The translations under genes were made by a program, and so were the position numbers. 64,000 bases of DNA. It comes from Siphonobacter aquaeclarae. GTDB lineage: Bacteria > Bacteroidota > Bacteroidia > Cytophagales > Spirosomataceae. Shown one piece after another: positions 26,938-35,405 of this stretch. Position 1 is the stretch's first letter; every line of letters starts with the position of its first letter. Where the stretch lies: NCBI RefSeq assembly GCF_900103285.1, contig NZ_FNGS01000001.1, positions 424,665-488,664 of the forward strand, written 5' to 3'. Below the pieces are notes generated by a model. It was given only the letters and a program-made list of their open reading frames with translations, was not told the DNA's origin and made no database searches.

Positions 26938-28122
26938 ATGTTTCGCCATCTACCGTTTTTTGTATTTCTGCTGATGCTCTCTACCGGATTCGCACAACAG
27001 CCCGATACGTTATGGACCCGATTGCTGAAAGAAAACACAACCACACTAAAACCCGGTCCCAACGGCTTTACGGGAAAAGGATGGGATCTGATTCAGAAAG
27101 GTATACAGCAAAATCAGTACGTATTAATTGGCGAAGACCATTTTATGACTGAGATCCCCTATTTCACTACGCAAGTACTGAAGGCTGCAAGCTTCAATAC
27201 GTTTGCCCTTGAAGTAGACCCTTATGTTGCGCAGATACTCAACCAAAAACTGTCGCAACCCGATACGGCTTCACTCATGAAGTGGGCTCGTCAGACTGGA
27301 GCTGCTCTCTCGTTTTACGGGCTTCGGGAGGAATTTCAGATGTTACAGGCCGCCAATCGGACCGGTACTACGTTTATTGGTCTCGACCAAATTGCCATGA
27401 TTTCTGATCCATTGTTGTACGAAGACCTTGCGGGAACTGCCACTCGTGCCATTTCCCGCAAACAATATGCTGCTATGGCAGAACGGGCCAAGGCCGCCGC
27501 TGACAAGTTCACGGCAGACATGAGTCAGCCAACATACATGCGAAGTGCTGCCTTCTCCCAGGACTTAGCGGAACTGGAAAAAGAGCCGCTCTCAGCCCGT
27601 GAAAAAGAAATTCTGGATGCCATAAAATTATCGGCGCGTATTTACAAAACCGAGAGTCATGCCCTGCGGGTACAACTCATGAAGCACCAGCTGATGATGG
27701 CCTATGAGTCGGCAATCAAAAACAAAAAAGTACTGGTTAAAATGGGCGCCATGCACTGCGCCCGGGGGGAGAGCTATTTACGCGGTTACGACTGTGGGAA
27801 CCTGCTCAGCAATCTGGCTGACAGCGAATACAAAACGTCCTTTCACATCGCTATTTTTGGCAAGGATGGCGTGCAGGGAAGTCCCTTCAAAGGGCTGCCG
27901 GCTCAAAAACTCGATCCGTATAACGGCGACCTGAAGTTCATAAAGCCTTTTTTCGACGTCACTCCCGCAGAGGAATGGGCCGTATTCAACTTACTGCCGG
28001 TACGTAGGGCGCTCCAAAGTCAAAAGCTCAAAATTGATGATATTGACCTTAGACGGACCATTCTGGGGTACGATGTGCTGGTGATCTTTCCGAGGGCGCA
28101 TCCATCGCATTCCATAAATTGA
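26938..28122 (+). CDS. Exported EreA/TraB-superfamily-like protein, function unknown
   Basis: A 394-residue protein. The ATG at 26938 begins a good signal peptide (MFRHLPFFVFLLMLSTGFAQ); the frame extends 32 codons further upstream without coding character. The segment VLIGEDHFMTEIPYF matches the GE-x-H start shared by the erythromycin-esterase, ChaN and TraB/Tiki group. A later MGAMHCARG could supply the second metal- or substrate-binding histidine. Long helices fill the middle (residues about 150-270). The catalytic role in this superfamily varies from esterase to protease-like, so I give no substrate. It has no operon partner upstream; an AraC regulator follows on the same strand after 133 bp. 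Confidence 0.6.
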   Translation: MFRHLPFFVFLLMLSTGFAQQPDTLWTRLLKENTTTLKPGPNGFTGKGWDLIQKGIQQNQYVLIGEDHFMTEIPYFTTQVLKAASFNTFALEVDPYVAQILNQKLSQPDTASLMKWARQTGAALSFYGLREEFQMLQAANRTGTTFIGLDQIAMISDPLLYEDLAGTATRAISRKQYAAMAERAKAAADKFTADMSQPTYMRSAAFSQDLAELEKEPLSAREKEILDAIKLSARIYKTESHALRVQLMKHQLMMAYESAIKNKKVLVKMGAMHCARGESYLRGYDCGNLLSNLADSEYKTSFHIAIFGKDGVQGSPFKGLPAQKLDPYNGDLKFIKPFFDVTPAEEWAVFNLLPVRRALQSQKLKIDDIDLRRTILGYDVLVIFPRAHPSHSIN

Positions 28123-28232
28123 AGATCAACATTCACAAACGGATCATTGGCTCTTAACGCTAATGGTTGATACTTGAACCAACACGACCTTTCGAAGGCA
28201 ATGAGTCCGGAGCGAAAGTCTTTGAAACAGGT

Positions 28233-28240
28233 TATCTTTG
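28233..28240 (+). promoter_or_regulatory. -7-like element TATCTTTG before an AraC gene
   Basis: A perfect match to TAnnTTTG, 15 bp before the ATG at 28256. No TTG is found 17-23 bp upstream. If used, the leader is very short, which supports the downstream ATGs (28256 or 28262) rather than the TTG at 28238. Confidence 0.4.
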
Positions 28241-28255
28241 GCAATACTATCACAG

Positions 28256-29122
28256 ATGCTCATGGCCAGTACTATTCCTGTGCGGCATATCTCTTCCAAT
28301 GCGGTCGGTTCAGAGGCTTCGCCTCGTTTGGTGGTCAGAAGCCTGAGGGAACGGCTTGGCGGGCAGGATCTGGTTCAGCCGCTGCACAGGCATAGTTTCT
28401 ATTTTATCCTGATTGTTGAAAAAGGATCCGGCGAGCATAACATCGATTTTATCCCGTATGCTGTTGTCGATGGCAGCGTGTTTATCGTGCGGCCAGGCCA
28501 GGTGCATACATTAACATTAGCCAAAGACACGGAAGGCTTTTTGGTTCGGCTCCCCGGCGACTTTTACACCCGATTGGATAGCCATACCAGACAAACAGTT
28601 AGAAAAGCCTGTAGAAACAATTGTTACAACCCCTCGATTGAAAGCCTTGCCAGGATTACTTCTTTCATGACGGCTGCCCGCAGGGAGATTGCCGATCAAA
28701 ACTTCGGATACGAGCAGGCAATTCACCATTTTCTTCAGTTGGTTTTCATCGAATTGCTGCGCCAGAATAAGGATGCAATCACGGGCGGCACTATTACGTA
28801 TAGTCAGGAGCGACTGGAAGCATTTCAGGATCTGATTGCCGATCATTTCACCGATCAGAAGCAGGCTGGCTGGTATGCCCGTCAATTAAATCTTTCCGCC
28901 TATCAATTGAATGCGATCACCAAAGCGTCACTCGAAATAACCAGCTCTGCAGTGATCAATGAATATATTGTACTGGAAGCCAAACGACAACTATTGGCCA
29001 CATCCGATCAGGTCACTCAAATCTCCTGGCATCTGGGTTACCAGGACGTATCCTACTTTATCCGCTTCTTCAAAAAGCATACAGGATACGCTCCGGAAGC
29101 ATTCAGGATAAAATACAGATAA
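28256..29122 (+). CDS. AraC-family transcriptional regulator
   Basis: About 288 residues. The N-terminal half is a cupin-type sensing domain (PLHRHSFYFILIVEKGSGEHN, VFIVRPGQVHTL). The C-terminal ~100 residues hold two helix-turn-helix units, first WYARQLNLSAYQLNAIT, then QVTQISWHLGYQDVSYFIRFFKKHTGYAPEAFR, which fits the AraC signature well. Starts at 28256 and 28262 are both possible; the TTG at 28238 overlaps the promoter-like element. The regulator precedes an MFS exporter on the same strand, with a decayed membrane-protein gene between, so it may control that exporter (inference). Confidence 0.9.
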   Translation: MLMASTIPVRHISSNAVGSEASPRLVVRSLRERLGGQDLVQPLHRHSFYFILIVEKGSGEHNIDFIPYAVVDGSVFIVRPGQVHTLTLAKDTEGFLVRLPGDFYTRLDSHTRQTVRKACRNNCYNPSIESLARITSFMTAARREIADQNFGYEQAIHHFLQLVFIELLRQNKDAITGGTITYSQERLEAFQDLIADHFTDQKQAGWYARQLNLSAYQLNAITKASLEITSSAVINEYIVLEAKRQLLATSDQVTQISWHLGYQDVSYFIRFFKKHTGYAPEAFRIKYR

Positions 29123-29199
29123 GTACCGGAGTCCTTCATTTTTGTCCTATCCAACAGGAAGAGCGGTCTGTAGCTTTGCACCATCAAAAAGCGAAGCAC

Positions 29200-29601
29200 A
29201 TGAAAACAGCTGCAAGTATTGTTCCCGTAGACATCGGTGGGATATTGGCTACTGCTATCTGGTCGGGGATCCCGAAACCGGCGAATATCCTTTCACTTGG
29301 ATTGCAGTTGGCGCGCTGCCGGATAATCAGCTATCCGGGTATTTCTTTGGCCTTTCTCCTCCTTTTCTTTCCGGAAGAACCCGGCCCGAAAGTCCAGCTA
29401 TTTCCGGGGGTATTGCGTTGGGTCTGACAGTTTACGAATCCGTGTTTTCCTTATTCAGTCTATGCCGGCTTCGCATTCCCCGGCAATACTACCCCGTGAC
29501 ATCCCTGTCTCAAAGGCGGTACTCTTCATCTGATCCATCGTGCCGGGATTTATGGCACAGTATCCGCCGTGTATGTTTTCCTGAAAATGGTTTTGTTATG
29601 A
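29200..29601 (+). pseudogene. Decayed VanZ-like small membrane protein
   Basis: Three pieces in two frames read like one small integral membrane protein. Frame A gives TWIAVGALPDNQLSGYFFG, frame B gives SLAFLLLFFPEEPGPKVQLF, frame A again gives GGIALGLTVYESV, and frame B ends with GGTLHLIHRAGIYG and a stop at 29599-29601. The order resembles the LPNFxxG, LxVYEFxQ and DIxATxxGG landmarks of VanZ-like proteins. At least two compensating frameshifts lie near 29348 and 29405, and an in-frame stop precedes the last piece. The final TGA overlaps the ATG of the MFS gene, as in a once-coupled operon. The family call is from recalled patterns, so it is tentative. Confidence 0.45.
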
Positions 29602-30974
29602 AAAAAGAAAAAGCAGGGATACAGCTTGTTGTTTCCCTTTGTGTATTACTCGCCTCTTTAGGAACAAGCATCGCCAATATTGCCCTCCCCGTTTTTGAAG
29701 GCGCCTTTTCGGCAACGTTTCAGTCGGTTCAGTGGGTTACTATTTCCTATTTGCTGGCAACGACCGTTTCGGTAATGATTGCAGGTAAGCTGGCCGATCA
29801 ATCCGGGCATACCCGGATATTGCGGATCGGTATATTACTGTTTACGACAGCCTCACTTTTGTGCGCGGTGGCTTCTACTATTCCGGTATTGATCCTGTTT
29901 CGGGCTGTTCAGGGTATAGGTGCTGCTGTTTTGATGACAGTTGGTATTACAATCAGTAAGAAGCATAGTGAAGCGCTCAAAATCGGTAGCGCAATGGGCC
30001 TGATCGGTACCATGTCTGCAATAGGTACAGCGTTGGGACCCTCAGTCGGGGGGCAATTGCTCAGCGTCTGGGACTGGCCATCCATTTTTCTGTTGTTATT
30101 CTTCTTGGGTATTCTGGCTTTCGGACTGAGTTTACGTTATCTCCCTGAAGACAAGCCAACTACCCAAAAGACCGGGCGGATTCATTTACCCTCCGTCCTG
30201 GCGCTTGTCCTGTCAATTGCTGCTTACGCACTTTCGTTGACGCTGGGGAGGAAGTATGCCGGCCCGGGAACCGGCTTCCTCATTCTTGTGTGTCTGCTGT
30301 CGGGAGGCATGTTCTTCTATCTTCAAAAACGGAGCAGCAGTCCGTTGATCGATATCGGTATCCTGAAGAACGGGATGCTGAGAAACGCATTGCTGGCAAA
30401 TTTTTTGGTTTCCAATCTCATGATGACCACGCTTATCGTCGGACCGTTTTTTCTGACGATCGGTCTGAAGCTCGACAAAGCCACTGTGGGTTGGGTGATG
30501 TCCATCGGGCCGTTGATTTCTATCCTGACAGGGATACCTGCCGGAAAATTTGTGGATAAGAAAGGGTCGGGCTCTATCATCAAAACAGGCTTACTGTGCC
30601 TCCTGGCAGGAGCGATTAACCTGGCCATTCTCCCGACGGTTTGGGGGGTGACGGGTTATCTGATCGGAATTGCCATAGTAACACCTGGGTACCAATTGTT
30701 TCAGGCAGGTAACAACACCGCTGTCATGGCTAACACCGGTAACAGGCAGGACGGTGTTATTTCCGGTATGCTGAACCTCTCCCGAAATTTGGGTCTCATT
30801 ACGGGCGCTTCCATCATGGGAGCGTTGTTTTCAGCCGCGGTCGCGACTGAGCCGGTCCGCTTGGCCAAACCCGAAAATATCCTGTTCGGCGCTTCGGTTA
30901 CATTTGGAGCCGCGGCCGTTTTGGTCGGGTTGGCAGGTATAAAATCTTATAGGAAAGGCGGTTCAGGCGAATAA
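29598..30974 (+). CDS. MFS multidrug exporter, DHA2-like (14 membrane helices)
   Basis: A 458-residue inner-membrane drug/proton antiporter. The ATG at 29598 gives the normal start (MKKEKAGIQLVVSLCVLLAS); the long open frame upstream belongs to the decayed gene. Family marks include SIANIALPVFEGAF and VQWVTISYLLATT in helices 1-2, GKLADQSGHTRILRIG in the loop 2-3, and FRAVQGIGAAVLMTVG in helices 4-5, with the IGTALGPSVGGQL motif C of exporters after them. The hydrophobic pattern continues to the end. Substrate is unknown. It follows an AraC-type gene and the VanZ-like remnant. Confidence 0.92.
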   Translation: MKKEKAGIQLVVSLCVLLASLGTSIANIALPVFEGAFSATFQSVQWVTISYLLATTVSVMIAGKLADQSGHTRILRIGILLFTTASLLCAVASTIPVLILFRAVQGIGAAVLMTVGITISKKHSEALKIGSAMGLIGTMSAIGTALGPSVGGQLLSVWDWPSIFLLLFFLGILAFGLSLRYLPEDKPTTQKTGRIHLPSVLALVLSIAAYALSLTLGRKYAGPGTGFLILVCLLSGGMFFYLQKRSSSPLIDIGILKNGMLRNALLANFLVSNLMMTTLIVGPFFLTIGLKLDKATVGWVMSIGPLISILTGIPAGKFVDKKGSGSIIKTGLLCLLAGAINLAILPTVWGVTGYLIGIAIVTPGYQLFQAGNNTAVMANTGNRQDGVISGMLNLSRNLGLITGASIMGALFSAAVATEPVRLAKPENILFGASVTFGAAAVLVGLAGIKSYRKGGSGE

Positions 30975-30982
30975 TCGCCTGA
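30963..30982 (+). terminator. Short hairpin at the end of the MFS gene
   Basis: TCAGGCGA and TCGCCTGA form a perfect 8-bp stem with a 4-nt loop that includes the stop codon. No T run follows, so it may stabilise the 3' end rather than terminate. Confidence 0.35.
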
Positions 30983-31157
30983 TATTATCCGGGTTTCCCT
31001 CTTTGACTGATTCCTTCGCCTGTCCGGGGCGCACGTCCTTGGAATAATTCATTAACGCCGGAATAATTTTGGAAGAGTAGTTGATTGCCGTCGGCAAAGA
31101 AAAACGGGCTGTCTATACTTGAAGCTTTCTATCTTGTATTCCTGGTAAACAAAACGC

Positions 31158-31550
31158 ATGAAACAACACCTCGCTTACATTTCCCTCCTTGTGCAGGACT
31201 ACGACGAAGCCCTCCGATTTTATACAGAAAAGCTCCTCTTTCGTCTGGTTGAAGACACAACGCTGTCAGAAGAGAAACGATGGGTACTCGTTGCACCACC
31301 CGGATCCGACGGATGTTGCCTGCTATTGGCAAAAGCGGCAAACGAAGAGCAAAGGAAGTTTGTAGGAAACCAGAGCGGTGGACGGGTGTTTCTGTTCCTG
31401 TTTACGGACGACTTTCAGCGGGATTTTGACCGGATGACAACGGTCGGCATCCGGTTTGTCAGAGCCCCGAAACAGGAGCCATACGGTACAGTCGCTGTCT
31501 TCGAGGACCTTTACGGAAACCTGTGGGATTTGATCGAGCCCAGGCATTGA
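31158..31550 (+). CDS. VOC (glyoxalase/bleomycin-resistance fold) protein
   Basis: A 130-residue cytoplasmic protein with two beta-alpha-beta-beta-beta modules. The N-terminal HLAYISLLVQDYDEALRFYTEKL is the usual VOC opening, and the C-terminal EPYGTVAVFEDLYGNLWDLIEP is the usual close with a Glu that can bind metal. Members range from glyoxalases to antibiotic-binding proteins, and the sequence does not say which. It stands alone, with about 180 bp of DNA before it. Confidence 0.88.
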   Translation: MKQHLAYISLLVQDYDEALRFYTEKLLFRLVEDTTLSEEKRWVLVAPPGSDGCCLLLAKAANEEQRKFVGNQSGGRVFLFLFTDDFQRDFDRMTTVGIRFVRAPKQEPYGTVAVFEDLYGNLWDLIEPRH

Positions 31551-31728
31551 AAATACACCCGCTGACAATGATCCTTCCAGCGACATAGTAACCCTTCCCG
31601 GTAACCCGACGGGCGGCTTCCCCTGCCGGTGGTCCTTCGTTGCCCATCTTTTGTGCAATAGCCTGATACAGAAGCACAGTATGGTCTTGTCAGGTACGAT
31701 CCGAAGCCTGCTTTTTCTGATTCTTTTT

Positions 31729-31759
31729 TTGTCGTCCGTAAAATTTCAATTTATCTTTG
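31729..31759 (+). promoter_or_regulatory. Complete Bacteroidota-type promoter of the FAD monooxygenase
   Basis: TTG at 31729-31731 and TATCTTTG at 31752-31759 are separated by 20 bp, which fits the TTG-N(17-23)-TAnnTTTG consensus. The start codon of the monooxygenase is 46 bp downstream. This is the best-formed promoter in the window. Confidence 0.7.
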
Positions 31760-31804
31760 TTAATAAGATATTTATTTATCTAAATAATTAACTCTTCAAT
31801 AAAG

Positions 31805-33016
31805 ATGTCTATATCAAACAAGAAGGTACTGATCGTCGGCGGAGGTATCGCCGGTCCGGCGCTGGCAATTCAGCTGATCGGACAAGGAGCTGAGGTAAAA
31901 ATCATCGAAGCCCGCACCGAAGCGGAGATGCAGGAAGGGCTGTTTTTCGGGATATCACCTAACGGGCTGAATATCCTGTCCGGCCTCGTTGATATCTCCG
32001 GTCTCTACAAAGAGTACGTCCCCGGAACACTCCGCTTTTATAATTCAAAAGGGCGGCAGATCGCCGAACTCGATGCCTCCTATCAAAAGGCCGCCTATGG
32101 CACCAGCAGTATCCAGGTCAAGCGCTCGGCGATCACCAACCTGCTGCAGGAAAAACTGAACGGACTGGGTGTGCCTATCGAATACGGTTGCCGACTACAA
32201 TCCATTGAACACCAGGGACCTAAAATCAACATAGACACCAACAAAGGTCTCCTCGCCGGCTATGACCTCCTGATCGGCGCCGACGGCATCCATTCCCGTT
32301 GCAGAAAACTTGTTTTTCCGCAAGCCCCTAGTCCCACCTATACCAAAATGCTCTCGACCGGAGCCGTCGTAAAGATTCCAGGCTGGTCGGACGCTTCCGA
32401 AGCCGTGGAGATGACGTTTGGCGAAAAGGCATTCTTTGGTTTTTCCACGACCAATACCGGAACCGTCTGGTGGTTCAATAACTACGACTGGGAGCAGGAA
32501 CCTGACCGCAAGGCATTTCAAGATCCTTCGTTTCAGCAGAATATCAAAAAAGAACTGCTCGAACTTCATAAAAACGACTACGGCAAAATCAGGGAGATTA
32601 TTTTCGCCGGCAGTGATCTGTTTGCCTACCCCATCTACGATATGCCGCCTCTGGAGAAATGGCATACCGAAAACGTTTGCCTGATCGGAGATGCTGCCCA
32701 TGCCATCTCTCCCCATACCGGGCAGGGTGCTTCGCTGGCGTTGGAAGACAGTGCCGTTCTGGCAAAGTGCCTGGCCTGCAATCCGAATCCCGGACTCGCC
32801 TTTTCCCGCTTTCAGCAATTGAGGTCGGACCGTGTAGCCCGTGTCATTGCACAGGCGAGAAAAGTAGGCCGGGCGAAATCAAAACCGAACCCGATCGCCA
32901 ACTTTTTCCGCGATCTCGTGCTGAAGTTTTTTATCCATACAGAGAAGAAAAAAATGGACTGGATATATGGATATGACGTCAATAAGCTGGACTATGGTTC
33001 AAGCGGGACATCCTGA
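31805..33016 (+). CDS. FAD-dependent monooxygenase (PHBH/TetX-like group A)
   Basis: A 403-residue cytoplasmic flavoprotein. The Rossmann motif is VLIVGGGIAGPALAIQL (residues about 8-24), followed by a charged strand end IIEARTE. The middle has the DG motif LLIGADGIHSRCR and the C-terminal half has the GD motif VCLIGDAAHAISPHTGQGAS. All three are diagnostic of group A aromatic hydroxylases. Some relatives inactivate tetracyclines or rifamycins, others hydroxylate aromatics; the sequence does not decide. It has its own promoter and no operon partner, and is followed by a pair of palindromes. Confidence 0.9.
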   Translation: MSISNKKVLIVGGGIAGPALAIQLIGQGAEVKIIEARTEAEMQEGLFFGISPNGLNILSGLVDISGLYKEYVPGTLRFYNSKGRQIAELDASYQKAAYGTSSIQVKRSAITNLLQEKLNGLGVPIEYGCRLQSIEHQGPKINIDTNKGLLAGYDLLIGADGIHSRCRKLVFPQAPSPTYTKMLSTGAVVKIPGWSDASEAVEMTFGEKAFFGFSTTNTGTVWWFNNYDWEQEPDRKAFQDPSFQQNIKKELLELHKNDYGKIREIIFAGSDLFAYPIYDMPPLEKWHTENVCLIGDAAHAISPHTGQGASLALEDSAVLAKCLACNPNPGLAFSRFQQLRSDRVARVIAQARKVGRAKSKPNPIANFFRDLVLKFFIHTEKKKMDWIYGYDVNKLDYGSSGTS

Positions 33017-33069
33017 TAAAATACTCTGTTAATCCCGGCGTCTCCCCTTCCGCCGCAAACGGCTCCGCT

Positions 33070-33206
33070 CTTCGGGATGTTCCGAAGGACATCTCGAAGC
33101 CAGATAAAAAAGATATGATATCTTTTCACTAGATGTCAGGAAACAGTCTTTCAGATTTAAATCAGAGTTATCTGAACTTCGAGATGTCCGTCGGAACATC
33201 TCGAAG
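33070..33206. repeat. REPIN-like pair of inverted extragenic palindromes
   Basis: Two 30-bp palindromes lie at 33070-33099 and 33177-33206. Each starts with CTTCG(G/A)GATGT and ends with ACATCTCGAAG, and the second equals the reverse complement of the first with two mismatches. A third palindrome (AAAAGATATGATATCTTTT) lies between them. The layout is that of a REPIN: two REP sequences head to head. Nothing here codes for protein. Confidence 0.75.
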
Positions 33207-33271
33207 AACGAAGCGAAATGACCAAAATTCTCATGCCTCTTGTGCTTATAGTGGTTTTTTGTCCATCGTCG

Positions 33272-33700
33272 TTACTTCACTACCTGAATCGTGTAGCCGC
33301 CAGGTTGATTGATATAGCCGTCTATGTCAAATTCTTGCTTCGAAACACCATCATCCAGTTGCACGTGAGGAGATGCCGGTCCCATGGATCCTTCGTTAAT
33401 GGCTACCACACCGATCCAGTTTTCGCCATCTGCCAATTGTACTTCCAGGCATTTTTTTTCCTCAATCAATTCGTAATTGGAGAGAATTTTTTTACCGTTA
33501 ACATAGAGATCGATAATGTCTCCGTCGATAACACTGTAATCCCAGATACATATTTTTAGCTTATTGTTTTTGACGGAAATGGTCCCCTGATTCTCATAGT
33601 TGGCCGGGAGCGACCCACCGACAGGTACCATTTCTTCTTTTTTCTTGCAGGACGCTACGACTAGAAGACTAAGTAGCAAAACGCGGAGATGTGTTTTCAT
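33272..33700 (-). CDS. Small predicted lipoprotein, unknown function
   Basis: A 142-residue protein with lipobox VVASC (Cys 18) and a lysine-rich mature start (CKKKEE). The mature part is predicted all-beta, with DYSVIDGDIIDLYVNGKKIL followed by paired strands to the end. The segment resembles domains in Bacteroidota exported proteins that carry a sugar or peptide ligand, but I recognise no family. A degenerate minus-strand promoter (TTACTTTG at 33727-33734) lies 27 bp upstream. It stands alone between a REPIN-like element and a decayed toxin gene. Confidence 0.75.
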   Translation of the reverse strand: MKTHLRVLLLSLLVVASCKKKEEMVPVGGSLPANYENQGTISVKNNKLKICIWDYSVIDGDIIDLYVNGKKILSNYELIEEKKCLEVQLADGENWIGVVAINEGSMGPASPHVQLDDGVSKQEFDIDGYINQPGGYTIQVVK

Positions 33701-33807
33701 GATGCAGAAGGTTTGGTATGCTTGCTACAAAGTAAACCTTGGCCTGAACGTCGCGAAATCATAGGAATGGTGGATAGAGGTGGTCTGACTTCGCCACAAG
33801 GAGGTTG

Positions 33808-33993
33808 TCACAGTTGTCGTCCGAATAACCTTAAGCTCATTAGGAAATCATTATAAATGATCCTGTGCTCGGCGAGACCAGTACCCGGTAACTTCATACC
33901 TGAACTGCTTTGATTTCCCTGTTTCCAGATAGGACGTTCAGAAATCTCCTTCAGGAGTTTACCGATCTTTCTCAAAAGCGGCCTATTTCCTGA
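33808..33993 (-). pseudogene. YoeB/Txe-type toxin remnant
   Basis: Reading leftward from 33993 the frame gives SGNRPLLRKIGKLLKEISER, then P, IWKQGNQSSSGMK, and AEHRIIYND, ending at a TGA at 33808-33810. This fits the YoeB order KSGNxxxLKKIxxLLxxIxxxP, then SGxWSRRIxxEHRIIY. The residues before SGN are interrupted by a TGA at 33994-33996, the TGTGKPExLKG section is degraded and there is no start codon. No YefM-like antitoxin is visible. Direct similarity is from memory of the family; a search would settle it. Confidence 0.55.
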
Positions 33994-34142
33994 TCATGCA
34001 TGCGCCTCCCGTACGCGTAAATTCAAGCCGGCACTTGCTGAACTGGTCCGCTCAGCAACACAACCATGAGCTTTCCACCTATATGTCCGAAACCGAAACA
34101 CCTGAGCTTTGCAACCCGTACCACCAACTAAAACCGAACAAA

Positions 34143-34934
34143 ATGAGTAAGACCATTTTAATCACCGGAGCGGCCAGCGGATTTGGGAAAATAGTAGCGT
34201 TCGACCTGGCAAAAAAAGGTTATAAGGTCATCGCTACCGCGCAGGTATACCCGCAGGTCAGCGATTTGATCAGGGAAGCCGGGGAGCTGGGAATTGATCT
34301 CATCGTCGACAAGCTGGACGTCACCAGTTCCCGGGACCTGGCGTATATCCATCAGAAATACGACATCGATATTCTCGTCAGCAATGCCGGGATTATGGAA
34401 GGCGGGCCCATTGCCGAGCAACCGGTTGAGCTGATCCGTTCGATGTTCGACGTCAACGTATTTGGCGGACTGGAACTGGCCCAGGGATTCATCAAAAAAT
34501 TCATCGAACAGAAGAAACCCGGCAAAATCGTCTTCACAACGTCCATGGGCGAATTATGGACGGTACCGTATGTGGCGGCGTACTGCGCATCGAAACATGC
34601 CATGGGCTCGATTGCCGAAGGCCTGAAAACGGAACTTGCTCCTTTCAACATCCAAATCGCCACGTGTAATCCCGGCGTATTCGGAACGGGGTTCAATGAC
34701 CGCGGCGTTGACTCGATCTTCCGCTGGTACAATCCCGACGTGAATTTCACACCGCTGTCGGCGTTTGACGGCGCAGCCGAATCCCTGGCACACCAGCTGG
34801 ACCCCCAGGCGATGGCCGAATGCATCGTGAACGTGGTACTCGACGAGAATCCCAACTTCCGGAACGTTTTCCCCAAAGAGACGGAAGATTTTGTCAAACA
34901 GCTTCAGGCTGAAGCCTGGACGGCCAAAAGCTAG
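34143..34934 (+). CDS. Short-chain dehydrogenase/reductase (SDR)
   Basis: A 263-residue NAD(P)-dependent oxidoreductase. The ATG at 34143 (MSKTILITGAASGFG) is the natural start, though the frame is open about 49 codons further left, into the region of the toxin remnant. The cofactor motif is TGAASGFG, the NAG motif is ILVSNAGIMEGG, and the catalytic YxxxK is YCASK with a Ser in VFTTSM. This is a classical SDR. It lies upstream of an HbpS-like gene and an AraC regulator on the same strand, a grouping seen in other Bacteroidota, but a hairpin at 34948-34977 may separate it from them. Substrate is unknown. Confidence 0.9.
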   Translation: MSKTILITGAASGFGKIVAFDLAKKGYKVIATAQVYPQVSDLIREAGELGIDLIVDKLDVTSSRDLAYIHQKYDIDILVSNAGIMEGGPIAEQPVELIRSMFDVNVFGGLELAQGFIKKFIEQKKPGKIVFTTSMGELWTVPYVAAYCASKHAMGSIAEGLKTELAPFNIQIATCNPGVFGTGFNDRGVDSIFRWYNPDVNFTPLSAFDGAAESLAHQLDPQAMAECIVNVVLDENPNFRNVFPKETEDFVKQLQAEAWTAKS

Positions 34935-34947
34935 TTGATTTTCCACC

Positions 34948-34977
34948 GGGAAGGTGCGGGCGTAACTGTACCTTCCC
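34948..34977 (+). terminator. Hairpin between SDR and HbpS-like genes
   Basis: GGGAAGGT and ACCTTCCC form an 8-bp stem with a 14-nt loop, and flanking AGTTG and CAACT can extend it. No T run follows, so it may be an mRNA-processing or partial termination site. Confidence 0.35.
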
Positions 34978-34995
34978 AACTAACACCCGATATAG

Positions 34996-35397
34996 ATGAA
35001 TATCTCCTACCAGCAGGCAGCGAATGTGTTGAACGCTGCCTCGGAAAAAGCCCGTGCTCTTTCGATTCCGGTGACCATTGCGGTTGTCGACACCGGCGGC
35101 CATCTGATGGCATTGGCGCGGCTCGACAGCGTTTCCGGCGTCGTAGATTTTGCTGTCAGAAAAGCAAAAACAGCGGTTGCATTTGGTGTCGACAGCGACA
35201 CAATGGGATCCATTATCGCCGGCGCTGGTATTAACGCTGCCGGAATGATTGATTCGAACGGCGGACTGCTTACTATTGCAGGCGGTGTCGTAATCCGGAA
35301 CCAGTCCGGCGATACCGTAGGTGCCATCGCTTCATCAGGCGGTACGCCCGAACAAGACAAGGAAATCGCAGCGGCAGGTGCAGCCGTATTCGCCTGA
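34996..35397 (+). CDS. HbpS/GlcG-family heme-binding-like protein
   Basis: A 133-residue protein of the GlcG/HbpS fold. The pattern AxxxGxPVxIAVVDxGGHLMALARxD is visible around residues 25-45, and GGLLTIAGGVVIRNQSGDTVGAIASSGG is the usual second half. Members bind heme or small cofactors, or act in glycolate and corrinoid metabolism. It lacks a signal peptide, so it is probably cytoplasmic. An AraC gene follows after 8 bp, and an SDR gene precedes it, so these likely form one functional group. Confidence 0.88.
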   Translation: MNISYQQAANVLNAASEKARALSIPVTIAVVDTGGHLMALARLDSVSGVVDFAVRKAKTAVAFGVDSDTMGSIIAGAGINAAGMIDSNGGLLTIAGGVVIRNQSGDTVGAIASSGGTPEQDKEIAAAGAAVFA

Positions 35398-35405
35398 AAA
35401 TTCGT

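Noticed and set aside
31551..31728. Possible gene remnant after the VOC gene
   Set aside because: Both strands contain short open stretches, but none matches a family I recognise, and there is no motif order to support decay of a known gene.
33070..33206. CRISPR array
   Set aside because: There are only two repeat units, in inverse orientation and without regular spacers; a REPIN-like element explains them better.
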